39,606 nt of DNA, from contig JBJMSU010000053.1 in the NCBI GenBank assembly GCA_045801465.1, positions 1-39,606 on the forward strand. Direction: 5' to 3'. A program made the translations under genes and the position numbers. The notes under the pieces are model-generated. The model searched no databases. It was not told the DNA's origin and worked only from the letters and a program-made list of their open reading frames with translations. How positions within the stretch are numbered: position 1 is the first letter of the stretch; each line of letters opens with the position of its first letter. Shown piece after piece: positions 9,864 through 18,590 of the stretch. This DNA comes from DATFWC01 sp045801465 (GTDB lineage Bacteria > Pseudomonadota > Alphaproteobacteria > Rhizobiales > Xanthobacteraceae).

Positions 9864-10778
9864 TTAGCGCTCCTCATCGCGGGACACGTAGCGCGACACC
9901 GCGACGCTCCTGTCCAGGCCTTTGAGAATCTCGTCCAGCATCCGGACATGCCGCGCCACAACGTTGCGGCCTGAGAGGATGCAGCCATAGCCGGGCGCGA
10001 TCGTCTCCACGTCGTGTTTCTCGAATACCTCGTCGATCCCGCGCCGGATCGAGTCGGTCGGTGCGCCTTCCAGCCACCAGTAGCGCGTATTCAGCATGAA
10101 CGATCGCAGCTCGCGCTCGGTCGTGGTGTCGTTCTCATCGGTCACGATCCAGGGGCCGTCTGCGTCGGCGCGCCAGACGTGGGTGAACAGGTCCGAGCTG
10201 AACAGCGTGCGCGTCGCACGGTCGTACAGCCAGCGCGTGGCGATGAGGCGGATCGGCGCCTGCATGACATCGATCGCCCTGCCCTTTTTCCCGAGCTCGA
10301 TCGTCTCCGCCCGCGTCACCGCACTAATCGGCATCGAGCCCAGAATGCTCCGGCCGTTCACCTTGGCGCCGAAGTCGAACCACAGCGCCGCATCGGGGTT
10401 GCTGGTGTAGCATTGCGCGACGTTGAAGTGTCCGGCGAATGCTTCCACGTTGTTGATCGACATGAACTCGTTCAGCCGCAGCGGGAACAGCGACAGCGGC
10501 AGGGAGGGCGCGATCAGCGACTCGATCTGCGCCCGGATCACCGGCTCGTCCTTGCCGAAGCCGGTGTCGATCAGCATGGCGGCGTCGCTCTGCGTCAGCA
10601 GGTAGCAGTTCGCCACGGAAAATCCCCGCGCGCTGGCCGGATAGGAGCTGACCCGGCCGTCGAGCGCATAGGGGTGTTGCAGGGCGTAGAGCTTGCCTTC
10701 GGCGAGCGTCGCGATCCGGCGAGCGATGTTGTCGCTTTCGCGAGCTTCCTGGAGCGCGTGTTGCGTCGATACGGACAT
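9864..10778 (-). CDS. MBL-fold protein with degenerate metal site
   Basis: A 304-residue protein related to flavodiiron-type MBL proteins. It has the opening ANCYLLTQSDAAMLIDTGFG and the central LFSSDLFTHVW stretch. At the expected HxExDH position the sequence is LRLNEFMSINN (about 100-110), so only the glutamate (E104) remains. The late histidine position reads APGYGC rather than THG. Metal binding is therefore probably absent or altered. The neighbour at 9040 is similar in plan with a better-preserved site, so the two may form a heteromer in which this one is a structural or regulatory subunit; that is inference. The start ATG 10778 lacks a strong Shine-Dalgarno sequence. Confidence 0.72.
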   Translation of the reverse strand: MSVSTQHALQEARESDNIARRIATLAEGKLYALQHPYALDGRVSSYPASARGFSVANCYLLTQSDAAMLIDTGFGKDEPVIRAQIESLIAPSLPLSLFPLRLNEFMSINNVEAFAGHFNVAQCYTSNPDAALWFDFGAKVNGRSILGSMPISAVTRAETIELGKKGRAIDVMQAPIRLIATRWLYDRATRTLFSSDLFTHVWRADADGPWIVTDENDTTTERELRSFMLNTRYWWLEGAPTDSIRRGIDEVFEKHDVETIAPGYGCILSGRNVVARHVRMLDEILKGLDRSVAVSRYVSRDEER

Positions 10779-10854
10779 GACGGCGAGACCTTATCGGGCC
10801 TCCTGCGCGAAGGGAACAGGCCCAATGCCCGCGTTCGCACCAAGGCGCCGCCGC

Positions 10855-11607
10855 TCACGGCGCGGCGATCGGCCGTCCGGCGATGGCTGCGAGGATGTCC
10901 CGCTTGCCGCCCTCGCGCCGTGCGGCGTCGTCCGACATCACCCGGTACGTCATGTGCGCTGCGTCATCGGAGTCGACGGGCAGGCCGTGGATCGCGAGGA
11001 GTCCGCGGGCGGCGTGGTGGCGCACCAGCCCCTCGGGATCGTCGAGCGCCGTCATGAGCGCCCGCACCGTGGCGGGATCGCGGACGTCGTAGAGCTCTTC
11101 GGCAGCGGTCTGCCGCTGTATGGGCTCGTCGGCGGAGGCGAGCACGTCGATCACGGCTGCAGGCCAGCGCGGATTGGGTCGGATTTGCCAGAGGGCCTTC
11201 GCCAGGAAGATCAGTCGGTAGGGCAGCCAATCGCTGTCGCGGCGGAGCTTGGACGCGCCTTGCGCCAGGCGCTCGGCCTCGAACAGCCCCACCAGCCCAG
11301 GCTCGGCGCGGCGCGAGCGCAGCACGCCCAAGCCGATGATCCCGCGGCTGTCGGGCAGATACCGGATGAGCATGTCCTCCGCGCGGGTGCGCTCCTCGCC
11401 CGCGAGTTGGGCAAGGGCCACGGTGTCGAGCCCCTGGCGCGCGGAGTCGGTATCCTCGAAAAAACTGAACCGGAAACGTTCGAATGCGGCCGACGTCTTG
11501 CTCGGCTCCTGGGCGGAGGCCAGCTCCGGGACAAGACCGGCGAGCCCGAGCACGCCGGCCAGTGCCGCGACGCCCCACAGGGTTTTATGAACATATCGGA
11601 CCCGCAC
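10855..11607 (-). CDS. Secreted HEAT-repeat protein
   Basis: A 250-residue exported protein of unknown function. The signal peptide covers about residues 1-33 (WGVAALAGVLGLAGLVPELASAQ). The mature part is helical, and its C-terminal half shows HEAT-like repeats: PIQRQTAAEELYDVRDPATVRALMTAL followed by DDPEGLVRHHAARGLLAIHG. HEAT solenoids bind protein partners. The start is GTG at 11607, chosen because GAGGAG lies six bases upstream and no nearby ATG opens the signal peptide. It is 17 bp from the serine hydrolase stop, so the two are probably one transcript. No catalytic motif is visible. Confidence 0.7.
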   Translation of the reverse strand: MRVRYVHKTLWGVAALAGVLGLAGLVPELASAQEPSKTSAAFERFRFSFFEDTDSARQGLDTVALAQLAGEERTRAEDMLIRYLPDSRGIIGLGVLRSRRAEPGLVGLFEAERLAQGASKLRRDSDWLPYRLIFLAKALWQIRPNPRWPAAVIDVLASADEPIQRQTAAEELYDVRDPATVRALMTALDDPEGLVRHHAARGLLAIHGLPVDSDDAAHMTYRVMSDDAARREGGKRDILAAIAGRPIAAP

Positions 11608-11624
11608 CTTGTTCTCCTCGGCGG

Positions 11625-13052
11625 CTACAGCGACTGCTCCTCACCGGGGCGCCGGCGGCGTGGCGGGCGTTTCGCGCCCGGCACTCGCTTCCCGTAACGC
11701 GCTTCCATCTCGCGCGCCACCTTGGCGGCGGGCAGCAACTTGGTGGCCGCGAGCCAGATCTCGACGATCTTGCCGGACTTCGCGCGAATGCAGCGCACCG
11801 GCTCGCCCTGGCTGCCGTAGCCATTGGTTTGCCCGATCCGGCCAACGTTGCGCCCGGTGATCTCGATCTCGGCGGCATCCAGCAGCGGGTTCAAAAATCC
11901 CGGCCCGACCGCCATCACCTTCTTGCCCATGGGCAGGAGATCGACCGCGCCCCACAGGGTCCACCAGCGGCCGCTCCAATCCTTGACCTTGCGTTCGGGC
12001 GCACCGTTCCGCGCGTAGGCGCGCACGATATGGATCGCCCCGTCGACCCACAGGCCGGCCCAGCCGTCGATGGCGTTGGTGAGCACCGAGACGGTCAGCT
12101 CCTGCTTGGGGAGCACGACGGTGCGGGAGATATAACCTTGCAGGCCGCCGGAATGGCCGAACCAGTCCCAGCCGTCGAGGGAGGCGCTGACCGTGCCGAA
12201 CCCGTAATACTGCTCGATGCTGGAATGCGGGTTCCGCCATTGCCGGCGCACCATCTCCCGCCGGCTGGCGACGGAGAGCACGCTCTTTCGCGCGCCGGGC
12301 GAGAGCTGCGCGAAATAGCGCGCGAGATCGGCCGCCGTGCTGACGAAGCCGCCGGCCGGGCAGTCCGCGTGCGTCTCGAAGTCGCCGGGGATGATCAAGC
12401 GCCGGCCGAGCAGTACCCGGCCGGTGTGGCCGCGCGCGAACGGCACGCCCCGCGGCAGCGGCATGTCGGGCGTCGTTTCCTTCAACCCCGCGGCATCGAC
12501 GATCTCCCGCTTCATCCACTTGCGGTACGGCTCGCCGGTGACGGCTTCCATGATCAAGCCCAACAGGCCGTAGCCGTGATTGGAATACTTGAAGCGCGTG
12601 TTGGGCTCGATCGCCAGCGGCCCTTCGAGGTCGGCCCGGAGCTCGCGTGCGCTCGGGAACGGGCGGCGATCGACATAGAAACCGGCGTCGCGGCCATCGC
12701 GAATGAGACCGGCACCATGGGACAGGAGCTGCGCGATCGTGGCGCGCGCGACGGCCCTGTTGAGACCGGCGACGAACTGTCCGGCGGGATCATCGAGCTT
12801 GAGCTTGCCCTGCTCGCGCAGTTTCAGGATTCCCGCCGCGGTGAAGCTCTTCGAGTGCGAGGCGACGCGAAAGCGGTGGCGCGGGGTCAGCGCCTCGTCG
12901 GTCGCCAGATTGGCGCAGCCGAACGCCTGTTCGAGAACGATTGCGCCCCGGTGCGCGATCGCAATGATGCAGCCCGGCTGCTGCGACGCGCGCATTTGGA
13001 ACTCGATCCAGCGCGGGATGTAATCCAGCGCGCTGCCAAGCCATCGCTCCAT
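11625..13052 (-). CDS. Serine hydrolase of the class C beta-lactamase / penicillin-binding family
   Basis: A 475-residue member of the beta-lactamase family PF00144, a group that includes AmpC, D-aminopeptidases and esterases. The nucleophile motif is S65-H-S-K68 (ASHSKSFTA), the tyrosine motif is YSN (156-158), and the third box is HSGG (300-303) in place of KTG. About 130 residues follow the catalytic domain and end in a very basic proline/arginine tail. No signal peptide is evident, so it is probably cytosolic, unlike true beta-lactamases. GAAGGGG precedes the ATG. The HEAT-repeat gene follows closely. Peptidase or esterase activity is likelier than drug resistance, but the substrate is unknown. 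Confidence 0.85.
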   Translation of the reverse strand: MERWLGSALDYIPRWIEFQMRASQQPGCIIAIAHRGAIVLEQAFGCANLATDEALTPRHRFRVASHSKSFTAAGILKLREQGKLKLDDPAGQFVAGLNRAVARATIAQLLSHGAGLIRDGRDAGFYVDRRPFPSARELRADLEGPLAIEPNTRFKYSNHGYGLLGLIMEAVTGEPYRKWMKREIVDAAGLKETTPDMPLPRGVPFARGHTGRVLLGRRLIIPGDFETHADCPAGGFVSTAADLARYFAQLSPGARKSVLSVASRREMVRRQWRNPHSSIEQYYGFGTVSASLDGWDWFGHSGGLQGYISRTVVLPKQELTVSVLTNAIDGWAGLWVDGAIHIVRAYARNGAPERKVKDWSGRWWTLWGAVDLLPMGKKVMAVGPGFLNPLLDAAEIEITGRNVGRIGQTNGYGSQGEPVRCIRAKSGKIVEIWLAATKLLPAAKVAREMEARYGKRVPGAKRPPRRRRPGEEQSL

Positions 13053-13211
13053 ATCGAGGGCCCCTTCGCCGGCGCCCGCCGATGGCAGGCAGCCTCCCCG
13101 CGCTCATGATATTTCGATCGCTGGTTCGGACAATGGCCGCTCAGGCGATGTCTGACATGCACGAGCAGAAGGCCGATGCTCACTTTGGCGGCGCGGCGAG
13201 CAGGGGCGCCG

Positions 13212-13703
13212 TTACAGCGGCCAGCCGTAGCGGGGCGCCTGACGCAGGTACTGTCGGTACTCCTCGCCGAATTTCTTCTCGAGATAGGTTTCCTCGCGCA
13301 GCACCACGCCGAAATGCATCACCAGCGCCCATGGCACCAGCAGGAGTGCCGTCCAGTCGGAGGCAAGCCCCACGGCCAGCGCCAGCAGCAGCAGGGCCAA
13401 CGCCTGGTACATCGGGTTGCGCGTCTTGGCGTAGATATCGTCGGCCGCAAGTGCGACGGAGGCCTTGCGCACGTCGAGCGGGGTTCCGACGCGACCGAAG
13501 GTGCGCACCGCGCGGAAAACGATCCAGCATGCAGTCAACAACAGGATCGCCGCGAGGGTGAAGCGCCAGGAGCGCGTCAGCATCGCGTTCGCGGCTCCGA
13601 TCGGCACCAACCGATCGAGCCCGAGCCCCGCCGCGAGGGTCGCCAGCGCAATCAGCGGCGGCAGCGCGATGACGCCGGGATTGTCGCGCTCGTTCCGCGT
13701 CAT
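13212..13703 (-). CDS. Isoprenylcysteine carboxyl methyltransferase-like membrane protein
   Basis: A 163-residue integral membrane protein with four or five hydrophobic segments. The C-terminal signature of the ICMT/PEMT-like methyltransferases is intact: RNPMYQALAL (about 95), then REETYLEKKFGEEYRQYLRQ and RYGW at the end. Bacterial members use S-adenosylmethionine to methylate small lipophilic or membrane-linked substrates; their targets are mostly unknown. AGGTGAGG precedes the ATG by six bases. It lies 27 bp after the second Bug receptor on the same strand. The 159-bp gap to the next gene holds nothing recognisable. Confidence 0.82.
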   Translation of the reverse strand: MTRNERDNPGVIALPPLIALATLAAGLGLDRLVPIGAANAMLTRSWRFTLAAILLLTACWIVFRAVRTFGRVGTPLDVRKASVALAADDIYAKTRNPMYQALALLLLALAVGLASDWTALLLVPWALVMHFGVVLREETYLEKKFGEEYRQYLRQAPRYGWPL

Positions 13704-13730
13704 CGCCTCACCTGACGTGAGACACCGCCG

Positions 13731-14732
13731 CTATTGCTCGAAGCTGACACCCGACGCCTTGGCGACGGCGGAAAATTTTACGATGTCGGCATCGATCATG
13801 CGGCGGAACTCGTCTCCCGGGCCGCCGCCGGGCGTGACCGCCATGGCCTTGAGCTTCTGCTGGACGCCAGCGTCCTGCAACGCGCGGCGCAATCCGGTCT
13901 CGAGCTTCGCGACGATCGCCCGCGGCGTGGCGGCGGGCGCGAACACGCCGCTCCACAGGTAGACGTCGACTTCGGGGAAACCGGCCTCCGCCATGCTGGG
14001 CACGTCAGGGAGTTCCGGCGAGCGCTCCGCGCCGGTGACCGCGATGGCGCGAACTTTGCCGGCCTGGATCAGCGGCACGGCCGGCGGCCCGTCCGAGAAG
14101 GCATAGAGCGTCTGCTCGGCGGCGATGCTCAGCATCATTTCGTTGCTGCTCTTGTAGGGAACCATCACGCCCGGAATCCCGGTCTTCAGCTTGAGCAACT
14201 CGCTGGTGATGGTGAAAGCCGGCGACGTGCTGGGGTAATTCGCCTTGTCGGGGTGCGCCTTGGCCCATTCCACCAGGTCCTTGACGGACTTGATCGGCAG
14301 GCTCGCCGGCACCCCGAGGATCAGCGGGAAATTTGCGATCATGGTCAACGGCACGAAGCTGCGCGTGGGATGATAGGCAAGCTTGGGATAGACCGCCGCC
14401 GCGATCGACATGCCGCCGCTCGCCGACACCATGATGGTGTAGCCATCGGCCGGCTGATTGGCGACGAATTCCGCGGCGAGCCGGGCACCGGCGCCCGGCT
14501 TGTTCTCGATCACCACGGTCTGGCCGATATTCTCCTGCAGCTTCTGCCCGACCAGGCGCGCGAAGATATCGTTACCGCCACCGGCCGCGAATCCGACGAT
14601 GATGCGGATCGGCCGATTGGGATAGGTCGCAGCGTCGCTCTGGGCTCGTGCTGCGGACGTTGCGGCCGCGTTTAGAAACAGTGCGCCGAGCGCCAGGGCG
14701 GCCGAGGCACGAACGACACGAAAACTGGTCAT
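13731..14732 (-). CDS. Bug-family tripartite tricarboxylate transporter substrate-binding protein
   Basis: A 333-residue periplasmic receptor of the TctC/Bug family. The signal peptide ends near SAARAQ and leads to YPNRPIRIIVGFAAGGGNDIFARL. Further family marks are VVIENKPGAG, GYTIMVSASG, PYKSSNEMM, GVFAPAATPRAIVAKLETGL and TPGGGPGDEFRRMIDADI. ATG 14732 is preferred over one six codons upstream because AAAGGA lies seven bases before it. No TctA or TctB gene is nearby. It is clearly diverged from the other Bug receptor at 7909, so the two probably bind different ligands. It may share a transcript with the methyltransferase-like gene. Confidence 0.9.
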   Translation of the reverse strand: MTSFRVVRASAALALGALFLNAAATSAARAQSDAATYPNRPIRIIVGFAAGGGNDIFARLVGQKLQENIGQTVVIENKPGAGARLAAEFVANQPADGYTIMVSASGGMSIAAAVYPKLAYHPTRSFVPLTMIANFPLILGVPASLPIKSVKDLVEWAKAHPDKANYPSTSPAFTITSELLKLKTGIPGVMVPYKSSNEMMLSIAAEQTLYAFSDGPPAVPLIQAGKVRAIAVTGAERSPELPDVPSMAEAGFPEVDVYLWSGVFAPAATPRAIVAKLETGLRRALQDAGVQQKLKAMAVTPGGGPGDEFRRMIDADIVKFSAVAKASGVSFEQ

Positions 14733-14885
14733 GAATCTGTCCTTTTGCACGCGTATCTATCTCACCGCCGAGCTCAGGATAGAGCGTTTTCCGGACCGGG
14801 CGAAGGGGCGGCCTCGCGTCGTAGGCCGGTCCGCGCGCGAGGCGGCGAAAAACTTAATAAACAACAACTTACCGCGTAAGGAGGA

Positions 14886-14913
14886 TTGACTTTCGACCAT
14901 CCCGCACTATGTT
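14886..14913 (+). promoter_or_regulatory. Candidate sigma-70 promoter of the DEAD-box helicase
   Basis: TTGACT (14886-14891) and TATGTT (14908-14913) are separated by 16 bases. This gives a leader of about 85-90 nt before the helicase ATG at 15007, long enough for the 5'-leader control often seen in cold-induced helicases. An AAGGAGG just upstream of the -35 box has no credible reading frame attached. Confidence 0.4.
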
Positions 14914-15006
14914 CCGCGCACGGTCCGAGTAATCGATCGCCTTTCCGCGCATTATCATGCTCTGCCCGGCGCGGGTTCAAGCCCGGCGGTCACGATTCGA
15001 GGTTCT

Positions 15007-16350
15007 ATGCCCTTCTCTGGTCTCGGCTTGTCCGACAAGGTTCTCGCCGCCGTCAAAACGGCCGGCTATCCCAATCCCACCCCCATCCAGGAACAGGCAA
15101 TCCCCCACGTGCTCGCCCGGCGCGACGTGGTCGGCATTGCCCAAACCGGCACCGGCAAGACCGCGGCCTTCGTGTGGCCGATGCTGACCATGCTGGAGCA
15201 TGGCCGCGCCCGCGCCCGCATGCCGCGCACGCTCATCATCGAGCCGACGCGCGAGCTGGCGGCGCAGGTCGCCGATCACTTCGACAAGTACGGCATCAAC
15301 CACAAGCTCAACGTGGCCCTTCTCATCGGTGGCGTATCGTTCGACGACCAGGACGTGAAGCTCACGCGCGGCGTCGACGTGCTGATCGCAACGCCCGGCC
15401 GCCTGCTCGATCATTTCGAACGCGGCAGACTCCTGCTCTCGGGCGTCGAGCTTCTCGTCATCGACGAAGCCGATCGTATGCTCGACATGGGCTTCATTCC
15501 CGATGTCGAGCGCATCTGTAAGCTGGTGCCGTTCACCCGTCAGACCGTGTTCTTCACCGCGACCATGCCGCCGGAAATTCAGCGCATCGTCGGCACCTTC
15601 CTGCACAATCCGGTACGGGTCGAAGTGTCACGACCGGCGACCACGGCGACAACGGTCACCCAGTCGCTGATCGCCGCCGGTTCCGAGCCGCACGACAAGC
15701 GCGACACGCTGCGCGCGCTGATCCGCTCGGTGGAAGGGTTCAAGAACGCGATCGTGTTCTGCAACCGCAAGCGCGAGGTTGCGGTTCTTCATCGCTCGCT
15801 GCTGCGCCACGGCTTCAATGCGGTCGCACTGCATGGCGACTTGGACCAGCCGGCGCGCATGGCGGCCCTCGACCAGTTCCGCCGGGGCGAAGCAACCCTG
15901 CTCATCGCCTCCGACGTGGCCGCTCGCGGGCTCGACATTCCCGAGGTGAGCCACGTGATCAATTTCGATGTGCCTCACCATGCCGACGACTACGTCCATC
16001 GCGTCGGCCGCACCGGCCGCGCGGGTCGCTCCGGCACCGCGATCACGATCGTGACACGGGCGGATCGCAAGGCGGTGGCCGCGATCGAGAAGCTCACCGG
16101 CCAGACCATCGGCTGGGCCGGGCGGCCCGCCGCAGAGTCCGAGCCTGATGTGCCACGCCAAGAACGGCGCGAGGATCGCGGCGGCAAGCGCGGGCGCCGA
16201 CCGACGCGACGCGAGCCGGCCGCGGCGCCGGTCACCCGCCTCGACGACGTGCGTCCGCAGCGCGGCCGCGAGCATCCCCGCGACCGCGGCGACGATGCCC
16301 AACCGCACCTTCCGGCCTTCCTGCTGCGTCCGGTCAGCGCCAAGGCCTGA
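15007..16350 (+). CDS. DEAD-box ATP-dependent RNA helicase (RhlE-like)
   Basis: A 447-residue RNA helicase that unwinds short RNA duplexes in ribosome assembly or mRNA turnover, often important in the cold. Motifs in order are the Q motif (PTPIQEQAIP, 25-33), Walker A AQTGTGKT (45-52), PTRELAAQ, TPGRLLDH, DEAD (153-156), FTATMPPE in place of the usual SAT, SDVAARGLDI, and HRVGRTGRAGR. A basic, arginine-rich tail from about residue 375 probably binds RNA. The length and tail fit RhlE or RhlB/SrmB-type enzymes, with RhlE the closest impression. It is not in an obvious operon; the GGDEF gene follows after 223 bp. Confidence 0.92.
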   Translation: MPFSGLGLSDKVLAAVKTAGYPNPTPIQEQAIPHVLARRDVVGIAQTGTGKTAAFVWPMLTMLEHGRARARMPRTLIIEPTRELAAQVADHFDKYGINHKLNVALLIGGVSFDDQDVKLTRGVDVLIATPGRLLDHFERGRLLLSGVELLVIDEADRMLDMGFIPDVERICKLVPFTRQTVFFTATMPPEIQRIVGTFLHNPVRVEVSRPATTATTVTQSLIAAGSEPHDKRDTLRALIRSVEGFKNAIVFCNRKREVAVLHRSLLRHGFNAVALHGDLDQPARMAALDQFRRGEATLLIASDVAARGLDIPEVSHVINFDVPHHADDYVHRVGRTGRAGRSGTAITIVTRADRKAVAAIEKLTGQTIGWAGRPAAESEPDVPRQERREDRGGKRGRRPTRREPAAAPVTRLDDVRPQRGREHPRDRGDDAQPHLPAFLLRPVSAKA

Positions 16351-16573
16351 GGCCGCGGCTCGAAGCGCTGGCTTCCAGAACATTCCAGGCGTTTAACCGG
16401 CGATTGACCGGGGCAAGATCGACAAAGGCCTATATTTGGCGCCTCTGCGGGTCTGCGTTTACCACACATTCATCGATGTCACTTACGGTCAACGGCCGAC
16501 ATCCGAGCGTTGTCTCCCTTGACGGTCCGCCGTCGGGTGCCGCCGATCCCACGCCGCGAGCGGAGTTAGCTCA

Positions 16574-17641
16574 ATGGCTGCGCACAGCGACGAGCACGAG
16601 CGCACGATGGCGTTCGCGGAGATCGCTCTCGGCCAGATCAAGGCGTTGCGACAGCCCGCCATCCCGCGAAACTACGAGATCTGGTACACGTACGCGACCG
16701 GCTATAATCCTTCCCTCAACCAGACCATAAACGAGACGCTGGCGCGCGAAGGGACGCTGTCCGCCAAGGATCTCGACGACATCTACAACAGCTTCCTGTC
16801 CCCTTCCCGCCTCACCGACCGCATCGACGCCGTCGGCTCCAAGGTGGTCGACGAGATCGATCAGATCACGGCCATGATCGAGGCTGCGGTGGGCACCACA
16901 TCGAGCTATACGAAAAGCTTGGCCGATGTCTCGCAGAGGCTCGGCAATGCCGGGGACCATGATGGCTTGCGCGCGATCGTCGAGATCCTGGTGCGCTCGA
17001 CGCGCGACGTGGAGCAGACCAACCAGGCGCTCGAAGCACGGTTGCGCGCCTCGAAACAAGAGATCAACCAGCTGCAGGAAAATCTCGAAACGGTCCGCAA
17101 CGAAAGCCTCACCGATCCGCTGACCCGTCTCGCCAACCGCAAGTATTTCGATCAGATGGTCGAACGCGCCGTCGCCGAGGCCAGGCGCAACGACGAACAG
17201 CTGTCGCTGCTCATGACCGACGTCGATCATTTCAAGGCGTTCAATGATACCTACGGACACCTGACCGGTGATCAGGTGCTCCGACTCGTCGCGCAGGCGG
17301 TGAAGCAGAACGTCAAGGGGCAGGACATCGCGGCCCGCTATGGCGGCGAGGAATTTGCCATCATTCTGCCGAAGACAGCCCTGCAACAGGCACTGACGGT
17401 GGCGGACCACATCCGCCGTGCCGTCGCCTCCAAGGAGCTGATCAAGCGCTCGACCGGAGAGAATCTCGGGCGGGTGACGATCTCGACCGGCGTGGCCATG
17501 CTGCACAAGAACGACGCCGTCCAGCCGCTGATCGAGCGTGCCGACGCCTGCCTCTATGCAGCCAAGCGCAACGGCCGCAATCTCGTGGTGTGCGAGACCG
17601 ATCCGGAAGTCAGGCCCATCGGCGAGAGCCAAGTGGCCTAG
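16574..17641 (+). CDS. GGDEF-domain diguanylate cyclase
   Basis: A 355-residue enzyme making cyclic di-GMP from two GTP. The N-terminal half (1-175) is soluble and helical, with a coiled-coil-like stretch (about 145-175) but no transmembrane helix or known sensor. The catalytic domain starts near SLTDPLTRLANR, contains DVDHFKAFNDTYGHLTGD, and has GGEEF at 257-261, so the active site is intact. At the inhibitory I-site the usual RxxD reads KGQD, a lysine replacement that may weaken product feedback. GGAG lies eight bases before the ATG. A TATATT hexamer at 16431 in the upstream gap could be a -10 box, but no -35 at proper spacing was found. Confidence 0.92.
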   Translation: MAAHSDEHERTMAFAEIALGQIKALRQPAIPRNYEIWYTYATGYNPSLNQTINETLAREGTLSAKDLDDIYNSFLSPSRLTDRIDAVGSKVVDEIDQITAMIEAAVGTTSSYTKSLADVSQRLGNAGDHDGLRAIVEILVRSTRDVEQTNQALEARLRASKQEINQLQENLETVRNESLTDPLTRLANRKYFDQMVERAVAEARRNDEQLSLLMTDVDHFKAFNDTYGHLTGDQVLRLVAQAVKQNVKGQDIAARYGGEEFAIILPKTALQQALTVADHIRRAVASKELIKRSTGENLGRVTISTGVAMLHKNDAVQPLIERADACLYAAKRNGRNLVVCETDPEVRPIGESQVA

Positions 17642-17690
17642 TGCCGGTCTCGCGACGGGTGGGCGCGATGACGCCGGCGTACACCGAAGC

Positions 17691-18071
17691 TCAAGGGGTC
17701 GGCGCACCCTCCTGGTCGGCCGGCGTGAGCTGCACAGACTCGCCGCAGCCGCAGGCCGAGGTCTCGTTGGGATTCTTGAACACGAACTGCGCCGAGAGCT
17801 TGTCGGTGCGGTAATCCATCTCGGTGCCGAGCAGGAACAGCACGGCGGCGGGATCGACCAGCACGCGCGCGCCTTCGCGCTCGACGACTTCGTCGCCGGG
17901 CTTGACGGCGTCGGCGTATTCGATCTTGTAGGTCATGCCGGCACAACCGCCCTTGGTCACGCCAACGCGCACGCCGACGACCGGGCGGTCGGCGTTCGCC
18001 AGGATGTCCCTGACGCGCGCCGCGGCGGCGTCGGTGAGCCGCATTACCTGGGGGCTGGGCCGGACGGCCAT
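17691..18071 (-). CDS. sufA: SufA/IscA-type iron-sulfur carrier
   Basis: A 126-residue A-type Fe-S carrier that accepts clusters from the SufBCD scaffold and passes them to target proteins. The three ligand cysteines are present: C43 in GGCAGM, and C107 and C109 in the ACGCG motif near the C-terminus. The length is normal for the HesB family. GAGGAG six bases before the ATG gives a good start. It is the last gene of the suf operon, 105 bp after sufT, and ends convergent with the GGDEF gene. Confidence 0.93.
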   Translation of the reverse strand: MAVRPSPQVMRLTDAAAARVRDILANADRPVVGVRVGVTKGGCAGMTYKIEYADAVKPGDEVVEREGARVLVDPAAVLFLLGTEMDYRTDKLSAQFVFKNPNETSACGCGESVQLTPADQEGAPTP

Positions 18072-18176
18072 GTCGTTCTCCTCAATCCATTTCAGCTTCG
18101 GGGCTGGCGGGCGCCACCGTACCAGCGGATTCCTTTAACATCTATTTGGGGTTAGGCCGACCATAGGGCAATGCCT

Positions 18177-18590
18177 TCACCACATGTTGAGCACAAGCCG
18201 GGCCTCGTCCGACATGCGGCTGGGGTCCCAGGGCGGATCCCAGACGAGATTGACCTTGACGTCGCGCACCCCCGCCACGCTGGTGACGGCGTCCTCGACC
18301 ATATGCGGCAGCTCGGCGGCGGACGGGCAGTTGGGCGTCGTCAGCGTCATGTCGACTGCCACGGCGCGGTCATCGGCGATATCGACCTTGTAGATCAGGC
18401 CGAGCTCGTAGATGTCGGCCGGAATTTCCGGATCGTAAACGGTCTTGAGCGCGGCAACGATGTCGTCGGTGAGCCTGGCCAATTCGTCCGCCGGAAGCGC
18501 CGATGCGGTATTGGCAGCGGAGTCCGCCGCGTCCGGCGCGGCTTCGGCCGGAGCGGGCGTTGGTTCTAAGTCGCTCGGGTTGCTCGTCAT
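18177..18590 (-). CDS. sufT: SufT-type Fe-S assembly protein (MIP18/DUF59 family)
   Basis: A 137-residue protein of the MIP18/PaaD family, members of which help mature Fe-S proteins under high demand. An acidic, alanine/proline-rich N-terminal leader (about 1-35) precedes the domain with DPEIPADIYELGLIYKV and the conserved cysteine in TTPNCPSAAELP, ending WDPPWDPSRMS. The start at 18590 overlaps the sufS stop as ATGA; the longer upstream frame reads through sufS and is rejected. The conserved cysteine and the operon position make the assignment firm. Confidence 0.92.
   Translation of the reverse strand: MTSNPSDLEPTPAPAEAAPDAADSAANTASALPADELARLTDDIVAALKTVYDPEIPADIYELGLIYKVDIADDRAVAVDMTLTTPNCPSAAELPHMVEDAVTSVAGVRDVKVNLVWDPPWDPSRMSDEARLVLNMW

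Noticed and set aside
11625..13052. Antibiotic-resistance beta-lactamase
   Set aside because: The motifs are those of the broad PF00144 family, with HSGG in place of KTG and no signal peptide, so resistance is not supported.
14970..15000. GGTTCAAGCCCG followed by GATTCGAGG, resembling a tRNA T-loop
   Set aside because: No matching upstream arms could be found; it lies in the helicase leader.
16561..16584. GGAGTTAGCTCAATGGC, resembling a tRNA D-arm
   Set aside because: No acceptor stem, anticodon arm or T-loop follows; it is the ribosome binding site and start of the GGDEF gene.
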